In this document: positions 40,744 to 50,024 of the stretch, in pieces | How positions within the stretch are numbered: position 1 is the first letter of the stretch | Layout: the number at the start of each line of letters is the position of its first letter | Assembly (NCBI RefSeq): GCF_035555955.1 | Contig: NZ_DATMGA010000055.1 | Coordinates: 21,617 to 85,616, forward strand | Source: Eoetvoesia sp035555955 | GTDB taxonomy: Bacteria; Pseudomonadota; Gammaproteobacteria; Burkholderiales; Burkholderiaceae_B | DNA: 64,000 nt | Direction of reading: 5' to 3' | Translations under genes and position numbers: made by a program | The notes under the pieces: generated by a model | The model's database searches: none | Told to the model about the DNA's origin: nothing | What the model saw: the letters and a program-made list of their open reading frames with translations, nothing else

Positions 40744-42393
40744 CTAGAAGATGGCGGCTGAACTGTCGGCGGTGGCGCGGGTGACGACCAGGTCGACGGC
40801 GGGCTTGAAGCTGTCCGCCCGGGCGGCAGCCCACCATTCGGCATAGAGCGTGTCTTCGGGGGCTTCCAGCAAGACCCCTTTGGGCAGGAAGGGATGAATG
40901 CGGTCCATGGGTTTTGCGGCTTCCGACCCCGTGCGGTGCATCAAGTGGTGGGGCTGCAGGTCGCGAGGGTGTTTCAGGCCGGCGGCCGCCACCATGTCGG
41001 TCAGGGCCTCGACGGTCTTTTTGTGGAAGCGCGCGGCGCGCTCGCCCTGGACTTCGGGAACCAGCCCGCGCTGGCGGGCGGGATCCTGGGTCGTGACGCC
41101 CGTGGGACAGGTGCCCAGATGGCAGCGCTGGGCCTGGATGCAGCCGATGGAAAACATGAAGGCCCGCGCCGCGTTGCACCAGTCGGCGCCCAGGGCGAGG
41201 TTCCGGGTAAGTCCCATGCCCGAATACACCTTGCCGCTGGCAACCAGCCTGACTTCGTCCTTGAGCCCGCAGCCGACCAGCGCGTTGCGCATCAGGATCA
41301 GCCCTTCGGTCAGCGGCATGCCCACCCAGTCGGAAAGCTCGATCGGCGCGGCGCCCGTACCGCCCTCGCCGCCGTCCACGACGATGAACTCGGGGCGGAT
41401 GCCCGTTTGCAGCATGGCCTTCATGATGGCGAAGACCTCGTAGGGCTGCCCGATGCACAGCTTGAGCCCCACCGGCTTGCCGCCGGAAAGATCCCGCATC
41501 CGGGCGGCGAATTCCAGCATCTCGATGGGGTTGGAAAACGCCGAATGCCCGCGCGGCGAAAGACAGTCCTGGTACGCCGGCACGCCGCGCACGCGGGCGA
41601 TCTCCTCGGTTACCTTGGCCGCCGGCAGCAAGCCGCCGTGGCCCGGCTTGGCGCCCTGGCTGAGCTTGATCTCGGTCATTTTGACCTGTTCGTGCGCGGC
41701 GCCGTCGCGGAACCGTTCGGGGTCGAACCGACCGTTCTTGTCGCGCGCGCCGAAGTAGCCCGAGCCCAGTTCCCACACCAGATCGCCGCCATGCTTGAGG
41801 TGGTGGTCGCTAAGTCCGCCCTCGCCGGTATCGTGGTAGAAATTGCCTTGCTTCGCCCCAAGGTTCAGGGCCATGACGGCATTGGCCGACAAGGCGCCGA
41901 AGCTCATGGCCGAGATGTTCAGCACCGAGGCCTGATAGGGCTTGCCGGTTTGCGCATTGCCCACTTCAACCCGCGGATCCAGGTCGGGATCGTCTTCGGG
42001 CGCAATGGAGTGCATGAGCCATTCGTAATCCTGGTTGTTGGTGTTGCGGTCGGTGCCGAAGGGATGAGTGTCGGTTTGGCCGCGCGCGCGTTCGTGCACC
42101 AGGTTGCGCGCTTCGAAGGGGTAGGGCGTGCCGGTCAGATTGTCCTCGACGATATAGGCGCGCAAAAAGGGGCGCAACTGGTAGAAGATCCAGCGGATGC
42201 GGCCCGCCACGGGGTAGTTCCGGGTAATCGTCCAGGACCTTTGCAGCCAGTCGAACAGTCCCAGCAGGATCAACGGCAAGGTAATCACCAGCAGCCAAAG
42301 CCAGTTGGCGTTGCGCCAGCTTAAGCCGATGGCCAGCAGCGTGACGACGAAGGCGGTAACGGGAATGAGCGCGCGTTTCAGGGTTCCGAGCAT
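40744..42393 (-). CDS. FMN-binding glutamate-synthase-family protein, membrane-anchored
   Basis: The 549-residue protein has two N-terminal membrane segments (about residues 8-48), then a glutamate-synthase-like FMN barrel. Visible are GEGGLSDHHLKHGGD, HGGLLPAAKVTEEIARVRG, VVDGGEGGTGAAP and the iron-sulfur Cys motif CIQAQRCHLGTCPTGV. It lacks the amidotransferase and GXGXG domains of full GltB, so it cannot use glutamine by itself. The ATG at 42393 has AAAGGAG upstream; the longer frame overlaps the YafJ gene. Its physiological reaction is not established. Confidence 0.9.
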   Translation of the reverse strand: MLGTLKRALIPVTAFVVTLLAIGLSWRNANWLWLLVITLPLILLGLFDWLQRSWTITRNYPVAGRIRWIFYQLRPFLRAYIVEDNLTGTPYPFEARNLVHERARGQTDTHPFGTDRNTNNQDYEWLMHSIAPEDDPDLDPRVEVGNAQTGKPYQASVLNISAMSFGALSANAVMALNLGAKQGNFYHDTGEGGLSDHHLKHGGDLVWELGSGYFGARDKNGRFDPERFRDGAAHEQVKMTEIKLSQGAKPGHGGLLPAAKVTEEIARVRGVPAYQDCLSPRGHSAFSNPIEMLEFAARMRDLSGGKPVGLKLCIGQPYEVFAIMKAMLQTGIRPEFIVVDGGEGGTGAAPIELSDWVGMPLTEGLILMRNALVGCGLKDEVRLVASGKVYSGMGLTRNLALGADWCNAARAFMFSIGCIQAQRCHLGTCPTGVTTQDPARQRGLVPEVQGERAARFHKKTVEALTDMVAAAGLKHPRDLQPHHLMHRTGSEAAKPMDRIHPFLPKGVLLEAPEDTLYAEWWAAARADSFKPAVDLVVTRATADSSAAIF

Positions 42394-42416
42394 GTGGCTC
42401 CTTTCAGTGATTGCCG

Positions 42417-43289
42417 TTATTGCTGGACGGGCGGGGCGGACTCCTTGGGTCGGCTGGAAGCGCCGCCGCGATCGGTGATGGTTTGTTCGTGGAACAGGAC
42501 TTTGCCTTCGTGGACGGCCAGGACGCTTCCTTGCGGCAGAGGCTCCCATGGCCCGTCGCTAAGCGCGACGCTGGCGAATACGACAATGTGGTCGGGCGGG
42601 TTTTGCAGGACGGCCCCGCTGCATTCGTGTATGCCACCCATTGTGCCGGGCTTAGGGCGCATGATGTGCAGGCCCGGCGCCATGGGCTCGGAAAGGCCAT
42701 GCGCGGTTTCGTGCCGTCGGCGATCCGCGTGGACGAACAGCACATCGCCGTCCAGCCACAGGAAATTCGCCGATCCGAGCCTGGCCATGTCGGCGCAGAA
42801 GTCGCGAAAGACCTTGAATCGCGCGGCGTGATCGGCGGCTTCGGGCGCCAGCCGGGCCAGGCGGTCTAGCAGCAGAAGAAATGCGAGCTCACTGTCGGTT
42901 TCGCCCACCCTGTCGCGTATCAGGGGCTGCGCTTCAGGCGTTTGCTCGATGCCGTGAAGCGTACCGTTGTGGGCGAAATGGTGAAGGCGGCCGTGCACGG
43001 CGCGCCGGAAGGGGTGCGTATTGGCCAGTGATTTGGTTCCCGCAGATGCCCGCCGCACATGCGCCACGGTAATGGAGTGGGGTTCGGCGTGCGCGCGCAC
43101 GAAGCGATCCAGCGGACTGTTGGCGGCCGGGGCGGCTTCGCGGAAATAATGCGCGTCCAGCCCTTCTGAAAACACAATGCCCCAGCCGTCGCGGTTCTGG
43201 TGCCGTTCGCCGCCCTCTGCCGCGAATCTGTCGAGATCGTAGCGAACAAGCACGGGGGAACTGGCTGATAATGCAAACAATTCACACAT
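42417..43289 (-). CDS. yafJ: YafJ-like class II glutamine amidotransferase
   Basis: The 290-residue protein begins MCELFALS, with Cys2 as the Ntn-type nucleophile after Met removal. It continues with RDGWGIVF, VRRASAGTKSLANTHPF and FAHNGTLHG, which form the glutamine site of class II amidotransferases, so it can probably release ammonia from glutamine. No synthase domain is attached. It is first in the group with the glutamate-synthase-like gene 23 bases downstream, which suggests they could work together. Confidence 0.9.
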   Translation of the reverse strand: MCELFALSASSPVLVRYDLDRFAAEGGERHQNRDGWGIVFSEGLDAHYFREAAPAANSPLDRFVRAHAEPHSITVAHVRRASAGTKSLANTHPFRRAVHGRLHHFAHNGTLHGIEQTPEAQPLIRDRVGETDSELAFLLLLDRLARLAPEAADHAARFKVFRDFCADMARLGSANFLWLDGDVLFVHADRRRHETAHGLSEPMAPGLHIMRPKPGTMGGIHECSGAVLQNPPDHIVVFASVALSDGPWEPLPQGSVLAVHEGKVLFHEQTITDRGGASSRPKESAPPVQQ

Positions 43290-43411
43290 GATTTTTTCAG
43301 GGTACTGGGTTTTAAATTACAGGCGCATTAAAGACCGGGAGCGGCGGTGCTTATTGGCATATATGAAATATTGCTTTAGTACAATAGGTGCTTTCATAAA
43401 GAACGCCGCGA

Positions 43412-43741
43412 ATGACTTTTGTAGTAACCGAAGCGTGCATCCAGTGCAAATATACGGATTGCGTCAACGTCTGCCCCATGGACTGCTTCCTGGAAGGGCC
43501 GAATTTCCTGGTGATCAATCCCGACGAATGCATCGATTGCTCCATCTGCGTGGCCGAGTGTCCGGTCGGCGCCATCTTCAGCGACCATGACCTGCCTCCC
43601 GACCAGCGCCATTTTCTCGAGATCAACCGCGAGCTTGCCGCCGATCCGGCATGGAAACGCCTGTCGCGCGCCAAAGAGCCCCTGCCGGATCATGAAAAGT
43701 GGGCGGGCGTCAAAGACAAGCTGTCGCTGCTGCAGCGCTGA
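43412..43741 (+). CDS. fdxA: 7Fe ferredoxin FdxA
   Basis: The 109-residue protein is a two-cluster ferredoxin of the Azotobacter FdI/FdxA type. CIQCKYTDCVNVCPMDC supplies a [3Fe-4S] site and CIDCSICVAECPVGA a [4Fe-4S] site; the C-terminal 45 residues (EINRELAADPAWKRLSRAKE) are the usual extension. It is a soluble electron carrier. An AT-rich 122-base gap upstream presumably holds its promoter, but I could not assign boxes with confidence. Confidence 0.96.
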   Translation: MTFVVTEACIQCKYTDCVNVCPMDCFLEGPNFLVINPDECIDCSICVAECPVGAIFSDHDLPPDQRHFLEINRELAADPAWKRLSRAKEPLPDHEKWAGVKDKLSLLQR

Positions 43742-43858
43742 GCTTCTCGCGTGCGTGGCCGGGCCCGACCGTAGCAGCGCACAAGGCAGGCCGCAGGCCG
43801 CGGTTTGCGCGGGCCGCCGAGCTACACTGTAATTTTCCTTCTTCGGACGAGTAAGCCC

Positions 43859-44062
43859 GTGATCGACGAACAACGTATTATCGAGCTTGAAATCAAGCTG
43901 ACCCGCCAGGAAGATTTGGCTCAGGAACTGAGCCTGGCCGTTTATCGGCAGCAAAAGCAGATCGACGAGTTGCAGGCCTTGTGCCGGCTCATGGCAAAAC
44001 GCCTGGACGACGGCTCCAGCGGCGCCGACCCCTACGCCCAGGAAAAGCCGCCGCATTATTGA
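43859..44062 (+). CDS. slyX: SlyX-family protein
   Basis: The 67-residue protein is a short coiled coil (EQRIIELEIKLTRQEDLAQE and QQKQIDELQALCRLMA) of the SlyX family, whose function is unknown. Its C-terminus ends PPHY, the common SlyX ending. The start is a GTG at 43859; an ATG at 43805 would add 18 residues with no family match. It lies upstream of the LOG-like gene on the same strand. Confidence 0.85.
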   Translation: MIDEQRIIELEIKLTRQEDLAQELSLAVYRQQKQIDELQALCRLMAKRLDDGSSGADPYAQEKPPHY

Positions 44063-44115
44063 TCGAAGCGGGGCGAACACGCCGGAAACCATGCAACCGA
44101 CAACGAGACGATGAG

Positions 44116-44988
44116 ATGCGCAGCGACGAATTGACCAATGAACAGCTCCGGGCCATGCAGGCCAGGTTGACGACCAGCGTGCCGTACCGGATCGCGTTCG
44201 AGGACGAAGCCTTCATGACCAGCGCGGCGCTGCGCCCCGTGCGCCTGCAGCTCGAACTGCTGAAGCCCGAGCATTACCTGCACCATTACAAGGTCGACTC
44301 CACCGTCGTGGTGTTCGGCAGCGCGCGGATCGTGCCGCCCGACATCGCGCTGGCGGAGCTGGAGCGCGCCGAGCAACTGGCACGCACCCAGCCCGAAGAC
44401 GAGCAGCTTGGCAGCGAGCTCCGGCGGGCGCGCAAGCGCGTGGAATACTCGCACTACTACAACGAAGCGCGGCGGTTCTCCATGCTGATCTCCGACCGCT
44501 TCCAGCGCGAAAGCCCCTGCCATTTCGTGGTGGTGACCGGCGGCGGCCCGGGCATCATGGAGGCGGGCAACCGGGGCGCCTACGATGTGGGCGCCATGAG
44601 CATCGGGCTGAACATTACGCTGGAGCACGAGCAAGAGCCCAATCCCTACATCAGCCCCGAGCTGTGCTTTCATTTTCATTACTTTGCGCTGCGCAAGATG
44701 CACTTCTTGATGCGCGCGCGGGCGCTGGTGGCGTTTCCGGGCGGTTTCGGCACCATGGACGAGCTTTACGAGGCGCTTACCCTCATTCAAACCCGCAAGG
44801 TACCGCGCATGCCTATCGTACTGGTCGGCAAGGAATTCTGGGCCAAGGCCATGAGCGTGGATTTCCTGATAGAAGAAGGTATGATAAACGCCGAAGACAA
44901 GGATTTGATGGAGATTGTCGAAACCGCCGAGGAAATTGTCGACATCCTCGAGCGGTTCTACCCGGATTGCACGGGCTGCGGCGCGTAG
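44116..44988 (+). CDS. LOG-family (cytokinin-activating) nucleotide phosphoribohydrolase-like protein
   Basis: The 290-residue protein has the LOG signature pair GGGPGIMEAGNRGA and PGGFGTMDELYEALT, which mark nucleoside-5'-monophosphate phosphoribohydrolases often misnamed lysine decarboxylases. An N-terminal extension of about 60 residues and a helical insert (about residues 80-110) make it longer than plant LOG. In bacteria the role is likely nucleotide salvage or cleanup (PpnN-like). The ATG at 44116 follows GACGATGAG; the longer frame overlaps slyX. Confidence 0.88.
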   Translation: MRSDELTNEQLRAMQARLTTSVPYRIAFEDEAFMTSAALRPVRLQLELLKPEHYLHHYKVDSTVVVFGSARIVPPDIALAELERAEQLARTQPEDEQLGSELRRARKRVEYSHYYNEARRFSMLISDRFQRESPCHFVVVTGGGPGIMEAGNRGAYDVGAMSIGLNITLEHEQEPNPYISPELCFHFHYFALRKMHFLMRARALVAFPGGFGTMDELYEALTLIQTRKVPRMPIVLVGKEFWAKAMSVDFLIEEGMINAEDKDLMEIVETAEEIVDILERFYPDCTGCGA

Positions 44989-45027
44989 GGGCGCCAGCCA
45001 ACAACACAATAATCAGGTTTACCAATC

Positions 45028-46461
45028 ATGCAAGATACCAAAGCGGCGTCCTGGGGCGAATTGCTCTCGGGGCGCAATGGGCTGCGCTCCATTGCGCTGG
45101 CCGGCGGCGTGGCCCTGCACGCCGTCAACGTCTATATCGCCACCACCATACTGCCTTCGGTCGTCGAAGATATCGGCGGCCTGGAGTATTACGCCTGGAA
45201 CACCACGCTGTTCGTGGCGGCCTCCATTTTCGGGTCGGCGATTTCGCCCAAGACCATGCATCTGTTCGGGCCCCGGCGCGCCTTCCTGGCGGCCATCATT
45301 CTGTTTGCACTCGGTACGGCGGTATGCGCGGCCGCCCCGACCATGCTCTGGATGCTGGCGGGGCGCACCGTGCAGGGTCTGGGCGGCGGGTTGCTGCTGG
45401 GCCTCAGCTATTCCTCCATCCGTCTTGTTTTCGAGGAACGCTTGTGGCCATTGGCCACCGGGCTTACCTCCAGCATGTGGGGGGTGGCGACGTTGTCGGG
45501 GCCGGCCATCGGCGGCATCTTCGCCGAATCGGGCCACTGGCGCTGGGCGTTCTGGGCGGTGCTGCCGTGTTGCGCCGGCCTGGCCTGGCTGGTGACGCAG
45601 CAGATCGCGGTCAAGGCTTCCGGGCAGCGCGAGGCGGTCAAGGTGCCGTTGCCGCAAATCGCCTTGCTGGTGGCTTCGGTGCTGGTCATTTCCATTGCCA
45701 GCCTGTCGCCCCACGTAGGGTGGAACGCGCTGGGCATTGCTGTGGGGCTGGTCATCGGCCTGGGCGTGGCCCGTATCGACAAGTCCGCCGCGGTGCGCCT
45801 GATGCCGACCGGCGGCTATGCGCTGAAAGGGGGAATGGGCAGTTTGTACGCTTGCGTCTGCCTGCTCAGCATAGGCATTACGGTCGAAGTGTTCGTGCCG
45901 TATTTCCTGCAGGTCATTCATGGATATGCGCCGCTGGTCGCCGGCTACATGACCGCCCTGATGTCGGCCGGCTGGACCCTGGGTTCGATCACCAGCTCCA
46001 GCCGCAGCGCCGCCACGGCCCGCAAGCTGCTGCGCAGCGGCCCCGTGGTGTCGGCCCTGGCGCTTGCGGCGCTGGCCGTGCTGGTGCCCTGGACAGATCT
46101 CAACGTGAACCAGGGGGCGATCTGGTGGCTGCTGCTGCCGTTGCTGGGCGTGGGGCTGGGCATAGGCATGTGCTGGCCGCATTTGCTCACGCAGGTGTTC
46201 AAGGCCTCGCCTCCGGGCGAGGAGAACATGGCTTCTTCGGCCATCATCACCATCCAGCTTTACGCCATGGCCCTGGGCGCCACATTGGGCGGCATGATCG
46301 CCAATGCGGCGGGCCTGACCCAGCCGGGCGGGCTGGAGGGCACGCGGCATGCGGCGCTGGCCTTGTTTGCGGTATTTACGCTTTCGCCGGCCGCCGCCGG
46401 CGTATTCATGGCCAGTATCTTGCGGACCAGACGGGCCGCCGAGCAGCCGGCAGCGGCCTGA
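45028..46461 (+). CDS. Major facilitator superfamily transporter
   Basis: The 477-residue membrane protein has 12-14 hydrophobic segments and MFS loop motifs, including GPRRAFLAAI after helix 2 and GRTVQGLGGGLLLGLSYSSI in helix 4. Its length and the segment GVATLSGPAIGGIFAESGHWRWAF-type region in helix 5 fit the DHA drug/proton antiporter class. No ligand can be inferred. It lies 39 bases after the LOG-like gene and is convergent with the aldo/keto reductase. Confidence 0.9.
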   Translation: MQDTKAASWGELLSGRNGLRSIALAGGVALHAVNVYIATTILPSVVEDIGGLEYYAWNTTLFVAASIFGSAISPKTMHLFGPRRAFLAAIILFALGTAVCAAAPTMLWMLAGRTVQGLGGGLLLGLSYSSIRLVFEERLWPLATGLTSSMWGVATLSGPAIGGIFAESGHWRWAFWAVLPCCAGLAWLVTQQIAVKASGQREAVKVPLPQIALLVASVLVISIASLSPHVGWNALGIAVGLVIGLGVARIDKSAAVRLMPTGGYALKGGMGSLYACVCLLSIGITVEVFVPYFLQVIHGYAPLVAGYMTALMSAGWTLGSITSSSRSAATARKLLRSGPVVSALALAALAVLVPWTDLNVNQGAIWWLLLPLLGVGLGIGMCWPHLLTQVFKASPPGEENMASSAIITIQLYAMALGATLGGMIANAAGLTQPGGLEGTRHAALALFAVFTLSPAAAGVFMASILRTRRAAEQPAAA

Positions 46462-46529
46462 GGGCGGCTGTCGGGCTGCCCGCCTGGCGCAGCGGGCGCA
46501 CGGCCTGGCCTCGCCGGCCGGGTTGAAAC

Positions 46530-46546
46530 AAGCCCGGGGTGGGCTT
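46530..46546 (-). terminator. Hairpin at the end of the aldo/keto reductase gene
   Basis: On the minus strand AAGCCC, loop ACCCC and GGGCTT form a stem overlapping the stop codon region and are followed by GTTT. It may terminate the reductase transcript; the T run is short. Confidence 0.4.
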
Positions 46547-47390
46547 AAACCGCCTTGGGCAGGCGGAAGCGCTCGGGGTCAGGGCCGTGGCGCGCCTCGG
46601 GGTCGTGCAGGGCGCCGATGGCCTTCATGTCGTCGCCGTCCAGCGTGAAGTCGTAGATATGGAAGTTTTCCTTGATGCGGCTGGGCGTGATGGATTTTGG
46701 AATGACCATATTGCCCAACTGGGTGTGCCAGCGGATGATCACCTGGGCCACCGTGCGGCCATGCTTTTGCGCAATGCCCGCCAGCACGGGGTTTTCCCAG
46801 AGCATGCCGTTGCCCAGCGGGCTCCATGATTCGGTGATGATGCCTTTTTCCGCATGGTATTCGCGCAGTTCGGGCTGCTGGAAGCGCGGATTGAGCTCGA
46901 TCTGGTTGACCACCGGCAGCACCCCGGTTTCGTCCAGCAGGTTTTGCAGGTGGGGGATGTTGAAATTGCACACGCCGATGGACTTGACGCGCCCCTCGTT
47001 GCGAAGTTGAATCAAGGCTTCCCAGGTTTTAACATACAGGCCTATTTTGGGCGCCGGCCAGTGGATGAGGTACAGGTCCAGGTAGTCCAGTCCCAGTTTT
47101 TGCATGCTTTCGTCAAAAGCCGCCATTGTTTCGTCATAGCCGTGGCGGTCGTTCCAGACCTTGGTGGTAATGAAAAGCTCGCTGCGATCCAGGCCGCAGG
47201 TTTTGATGCCTTCGCCCACGCCCGTTTCGTTGCCGTAGATGGCGGCGGTGTCGATCAGGCGGTAGCCGACGTCCACGGCGGTCTTGATGGTTCGGGCGAC
47301 AATGGAATTGTCGATCTGCCAGACGCCGAAGCCTAGCTGCGGTACGCTATTGCCGTCGTGGAACGTAACGGTGTTCATAATGGTGCTCAT
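46545..47390 (-). CDS. Aldo/keto reductase
   Basis: The 281-residue protein is a (beta/alpha)8 NADPH-dependent reductase similar to 2,5-diketo-D-gluconate reductases. The catalytic tetrad can be read as Asp in DVGYRLIDTAAIYGNE-type region with its Tyr, Lys in ITTKVWNDRHG and His in YLIHWPAP; IPKSITPSRIKENF binds NADPH. The start at 47390 has GGAGAGC upstream; an ATG at 47378 is also in frame. It is monocistronic, and its substrate is probably a broad set of carbonyl compounds. Confidence 0.94.
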   Translation of the reverse strand: MSTIMNTVTFHDGNSVPQLGFGVWQIDNSIVARTIKTAVDVGYRLIDTAAIYGNETGVGEGIKTCGLDRSELFITTKVWNDRHGYDETMAAFDESMQKLGLDYLDLYLIHWPAPKIGLYVKTWEALIQLRNEGRVKSIGVCNFNIPHLQNLLDETGVLPVVNQIELNPRFQQPELREYHAEKGIITESWSPLGNGMLWENPVLAGIAQKHGRTVAQVIIRWHTQLGNMVIPKSITPSRIKENFHIYDFTLDGDDMKAIGALHDPEARHGPDPERFRLPKAV

Positions 47391-47606
47391 GATGCTCTCC
47401 GTAATACAGGCGCGCTGCCGCGAGGATTCGCCGGATGGGCCGGACGGCGCGCTAAGCGGGGTATGCTGGTAGTTTCAGGCCCTGGGGCGTGTTTTACCGG
47501 GTTGGTAGTTTTGATTATACGTATGTTGCAATACGCTTTTGCCGCAAGGCGCCGGGCCGGGGCCCGGGCATCCGCCGGCGCAAGCCGAATATTTCTGGAG
47601 TCGAAC

Positions 47607-48431
47607 ATGAGTGTACACACCGAGGTCAAGCGCATCAGCGTGCCGCAATTGATGGCTTACAAGGGGAAAAAGAAAATAGCATCTCTTACGGCCTATATCG
47701 CGCCAATTGCACGTCTGTTGGACGATTATCTCGACATGATCCTGGTGGGCGATTCGACGGCCATGGTGGGGTATGCGCTGCCCAACACGCTTACCATCAC
47801 GGCCGAGCAAATGGCCTTCCAGGCGGCGGCGGTGGTGCGTTCCACCCAGCATGCCTGCGTCATCGTGGACATGCCCTTCGGCAGCTACCAGGAATCGCCC
47901 GGACAGGCATTCCGCAATTGCGCCATGGCGATGAGCAGCAGCGGCGCCGACGGCATCAAGATGGAAGGCGGGGCGGCCCTTGCCCCCACAACCAGGTTCC
48001 TGGTCGAGCGGGGCATTCCCGTGCTGGCGCACGTGGGCCTGATGCCGCAGTACGTGAACACCATGGGCGGCTTCAAGGCCCAGGGCCTTACCGACGAAGC
48101 GGCCGAACGCATTCTGAACGACGCCATCGCCCACGAACAGGCCGGCGCGTTCGGCGTGGTGCTGGAGGGGGTGGCAGAGGGCCTGGCGCGCCGCATCACA
48201 CAGCGCCTGTCGATTCCTACCATAGGCATAGGCGCTTCCCCCGATTGCGATGGCCAGGTGCTGGTTACCGAGGACATCCTGGGTCTCAGCGGCGCGCGCA
48301 TCCCCAAGTTCGCCAAGCAGTTCGCCGACGTGGGGGCTGTGATACGCGGCGCCGCCGAGCAGTACGCCACCGGCGTGCGCGAAGGGACTTTCCCCACGCT
48401 GGACAACTGCTTCGGCGTGAAAAAATCGTAA
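47607..48431 (+). CDS. panB: PanB-like ketopantoate hydroxymethyltransferase (divergent)
   Basis: PanB adds a hydroxymethyl group to 2-oxoisovalerate in pantothenate synthesis. The 274-residue protein keeps the metal and substrate residues (MILVGDST, IVDMPFGSY, GIKMEGGA, VLAHVGLMPQ, FGVVLEGV), but the usual TAYDY is TAYIA and the GHDST loop is replaced by ALPNT. No panC or panD is adjacent. It may be a paralog with altered specificity. The ATG at 47607 has a GGAG site upstream; the open frame is longer 5' but crosses intergenic sequence. Confidence 0.85.
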   Translation: MSVHTEVKRISVPQLMAYKGKKKIASLTAYIAPIARLLDDYLDMILVGDSTAMVGYALPNTLTITAEQMAFQAAAVVRSTQHACVIVDMPFGSYQESPGQAFRNCAMAMSSSGADGIKMEGGAALAPTTRFLVERGIPVLAHVGLMPQYVNTMGGFKAQGLTDEAAERILNDAIAHEQAGAFGVVLEGVAEGLARRITQRLSIPTIGIGASPDCDGQVLVTEDILGLSGARIPKFAKQFADVGAVIRGAAEQYATGVREGTFPTLDNCFGVKKS

Positions 48432-48455
48432 CGGCGTTGGTGCAAGGATATTAGC

Positions 48456-50015
48456 GTGAACCAGATCGATCCCGGCGTCCTTATGGCCCTGTTGGTGCTG
48501 GCCGGCCTGTTGGCCGGCGGCCTGGCGGGCCTGCTGTTGTCCAGAAAAACCGCATCCGCATTGCGCGCCGAGCTTGGCGCCAGCCAGGCCGTAGCCCAGC
48601 AGCGGGCCGAGCAGTTGGCGGGTTTGCAGGCCGAGCTGGAGCAGGCAAGGGTTCGCCATGCCGCGCTGGATGAGCAAAAAGGCGACATCGACAGGCAGCG
48701 GGCGCGGCTCGAGTCCGAAGCCGCGGGCCTGCGCGAACGCCTTCAGGAAGCCCACGATCGCCTGGCCGCGCGTGAGCGCGAACTGCAGGCGGTTGGCGAG
48801 AAGCTGGCCGGTCTCGACCGGCAGTTCACCGCGCTGTCCGTGACCCACTCTGAAAAGCTCGCCAACTTCGAAGAGCTGAAGCAATCGCTGGAGCAGTCGC
48901 GCCTGGCGCTCAAGACCGAATTCCAGAACCTGGCCAACGAAATCCTGGAGGAAAAGGGCAAGACCTTCGCCCAGACCAGCCAGACCTCGCTGGACGCAAT
49001 GCTCAAGCCGTTTCGCGAGCAGATCCAGGGGTTCCAGCAGCGCATCAATCAAGTCCACGACGAGTCGGTCAAGGGCAATGTGTCGCTGGGCGCCGAGATC
49101 AAGCAGGTGCTGGAAATCGGCCTGAAAATGAGCGCCGAGGCCAATACCCTGGCCACGGCGCTGAAAGGCGACAAGAAAACCACCGGCAACTGGGGCGAAA
49201 TCCAGCTCGAGCAGACCCTGCAACTGGCCGGCCTGGTCAAGGGCGACCACTACGAGCCCCAGGCGCGCTTCAAGGACGGCGAAGGCAACGCCCGCCAGCC
49301 CGACTTCGTGGTCAAGCTGCCGGATCAAAAGCACATGGTCATCGACAGCAAGGTGTCGCTGGTCGACTACGACCACGCCATCGGCGCCGAAACCCAGGCC
49401 GAGGCCGAGGCGGCCATGGACGCGCACGTCAAGGCGGTCAAGAACCACATCGACGATCTGTCCAGAAAAGACTACAGCAATCTCATCGGCATGCGCAGCC
49501 CCAGCTTCGTACTTATGTTCATGCCCATCGAGCCTGCCTACATCGAGGCCATGAAGCACAACCGGGAGCTGTTCAACTACGGCTACCAGCGCAATGTCAT
49601 TCTGGTGTCGCACACCACGCTCATGCCCATCCTGAAAACGGTGGCCAACCTGTGGATGGTGGCGCGCAGCAACGAGCAGGCGCAAGACCTCGCCGCCAAG
49701 GCGGGCGACATCTACAACCAGGTGGTCGTCGTGGCCGAAAACCTGAAAAAGCTCGGCGACACCCTGGGCACCGTCAGCAACCACTACAACCGCACGGTTA
49801 CCTCGCTGGCCGGCAAGCAGGGCCTGTACGGCAAGGCGGCCCGTTTCAACGAGCTCTCGTCCAAGGCCAATAAAACCATGCCTGCCCTCGAGCCCCTGCA
49901 TCGCGACGTGGATACCGAAAAATTGGAACTCATCGTCAGCAGCGCCGGCAATGAAGCCGATGCCGCCGACGAGGGCGGCGCGCAGCGCCTGGGCCTGGAG
50001 GCCGGCCCGGACTAG
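48456..50015 (+). CDS. rmuC: DNA recombination protein RmuC
   Basis: The 519-residue protein has an N-terminal membrane segment (residues 8-28), a long coiled coil (about residues 35-165, heptad-rich Leu/Glu/Gln/Arg) and the RmuC nuclease-like domain with NWGEIQLEQTLQLAGL, DFVVKLPDQKHMVIDSKVSL and MFMPIEPAYIEAM. RmuC limits recombination at inverted repeats. The start is a GTG at 48456 with AAGGA upstream. It follows panB by 24 bases. Confidence 0.95.
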   Translation: MNQIDPGVLMALLVLAGLLAGGLAGLLLSRKTASALRAELGASQAVAQQRAEQLAGLQAELEQARVRHAALDEQKGDIDRQRARLESEAAGLRERLQEAHDRLAARERELQAVGEKLAGLDRQFTALSVTHSEKLANFEELKQSLEQSRLALKTEFQNLANEILEEKGKTFAQTSQTSLDAMLKPFREQIQGFQQRINQVHDESVKGNVSLGAEIKQVLEIGLKMSAEANTLATALKGDKKTTGNWGEIQLEQTLQLAGLVKGDHYEPQARFKDGEGNARQPDFVVKLPDQKHMVIDSKVSLVDYDHAIGAETQAEAEAAMDAHVKAVKNHIDDLSRKDYSNLIGMRSPSFVLMFMPIEPAYIEAMKHNRELFNYGYQRNVILVSHTTLMPILKTVANLWMVARSNEQAQDLAAKAGDIYNQVVVVAENLKKLGDTLGTVSNHYNRTVTSLAGKQGLYGKAARFNELSSKANKTMPALEPLHRDVDTEKLELIVSSAGNEADAADEGGAQRLGLEAGPD

Positions 50016-50024
50016 GCCTAGGCC

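Noticed and set aside
43351..43385. fdxA promoter with TTGGCA and TACAAT
   Set aside because: The spacing is 20 bases, outside the usual 16-18, and no alternative pairing is better.
47475..49901. Long open frame on the minus strand opposite panB and rmuC
   Set aside because: It is antisense to two clear genes, has no recognisable domain and reflects the third-position GC bias of this genome. The same holds for long frames opposite ureC (2748-4364), the GMC gene (17480-19339), HyuA (20909-22951) and HyuB (22933-24831).
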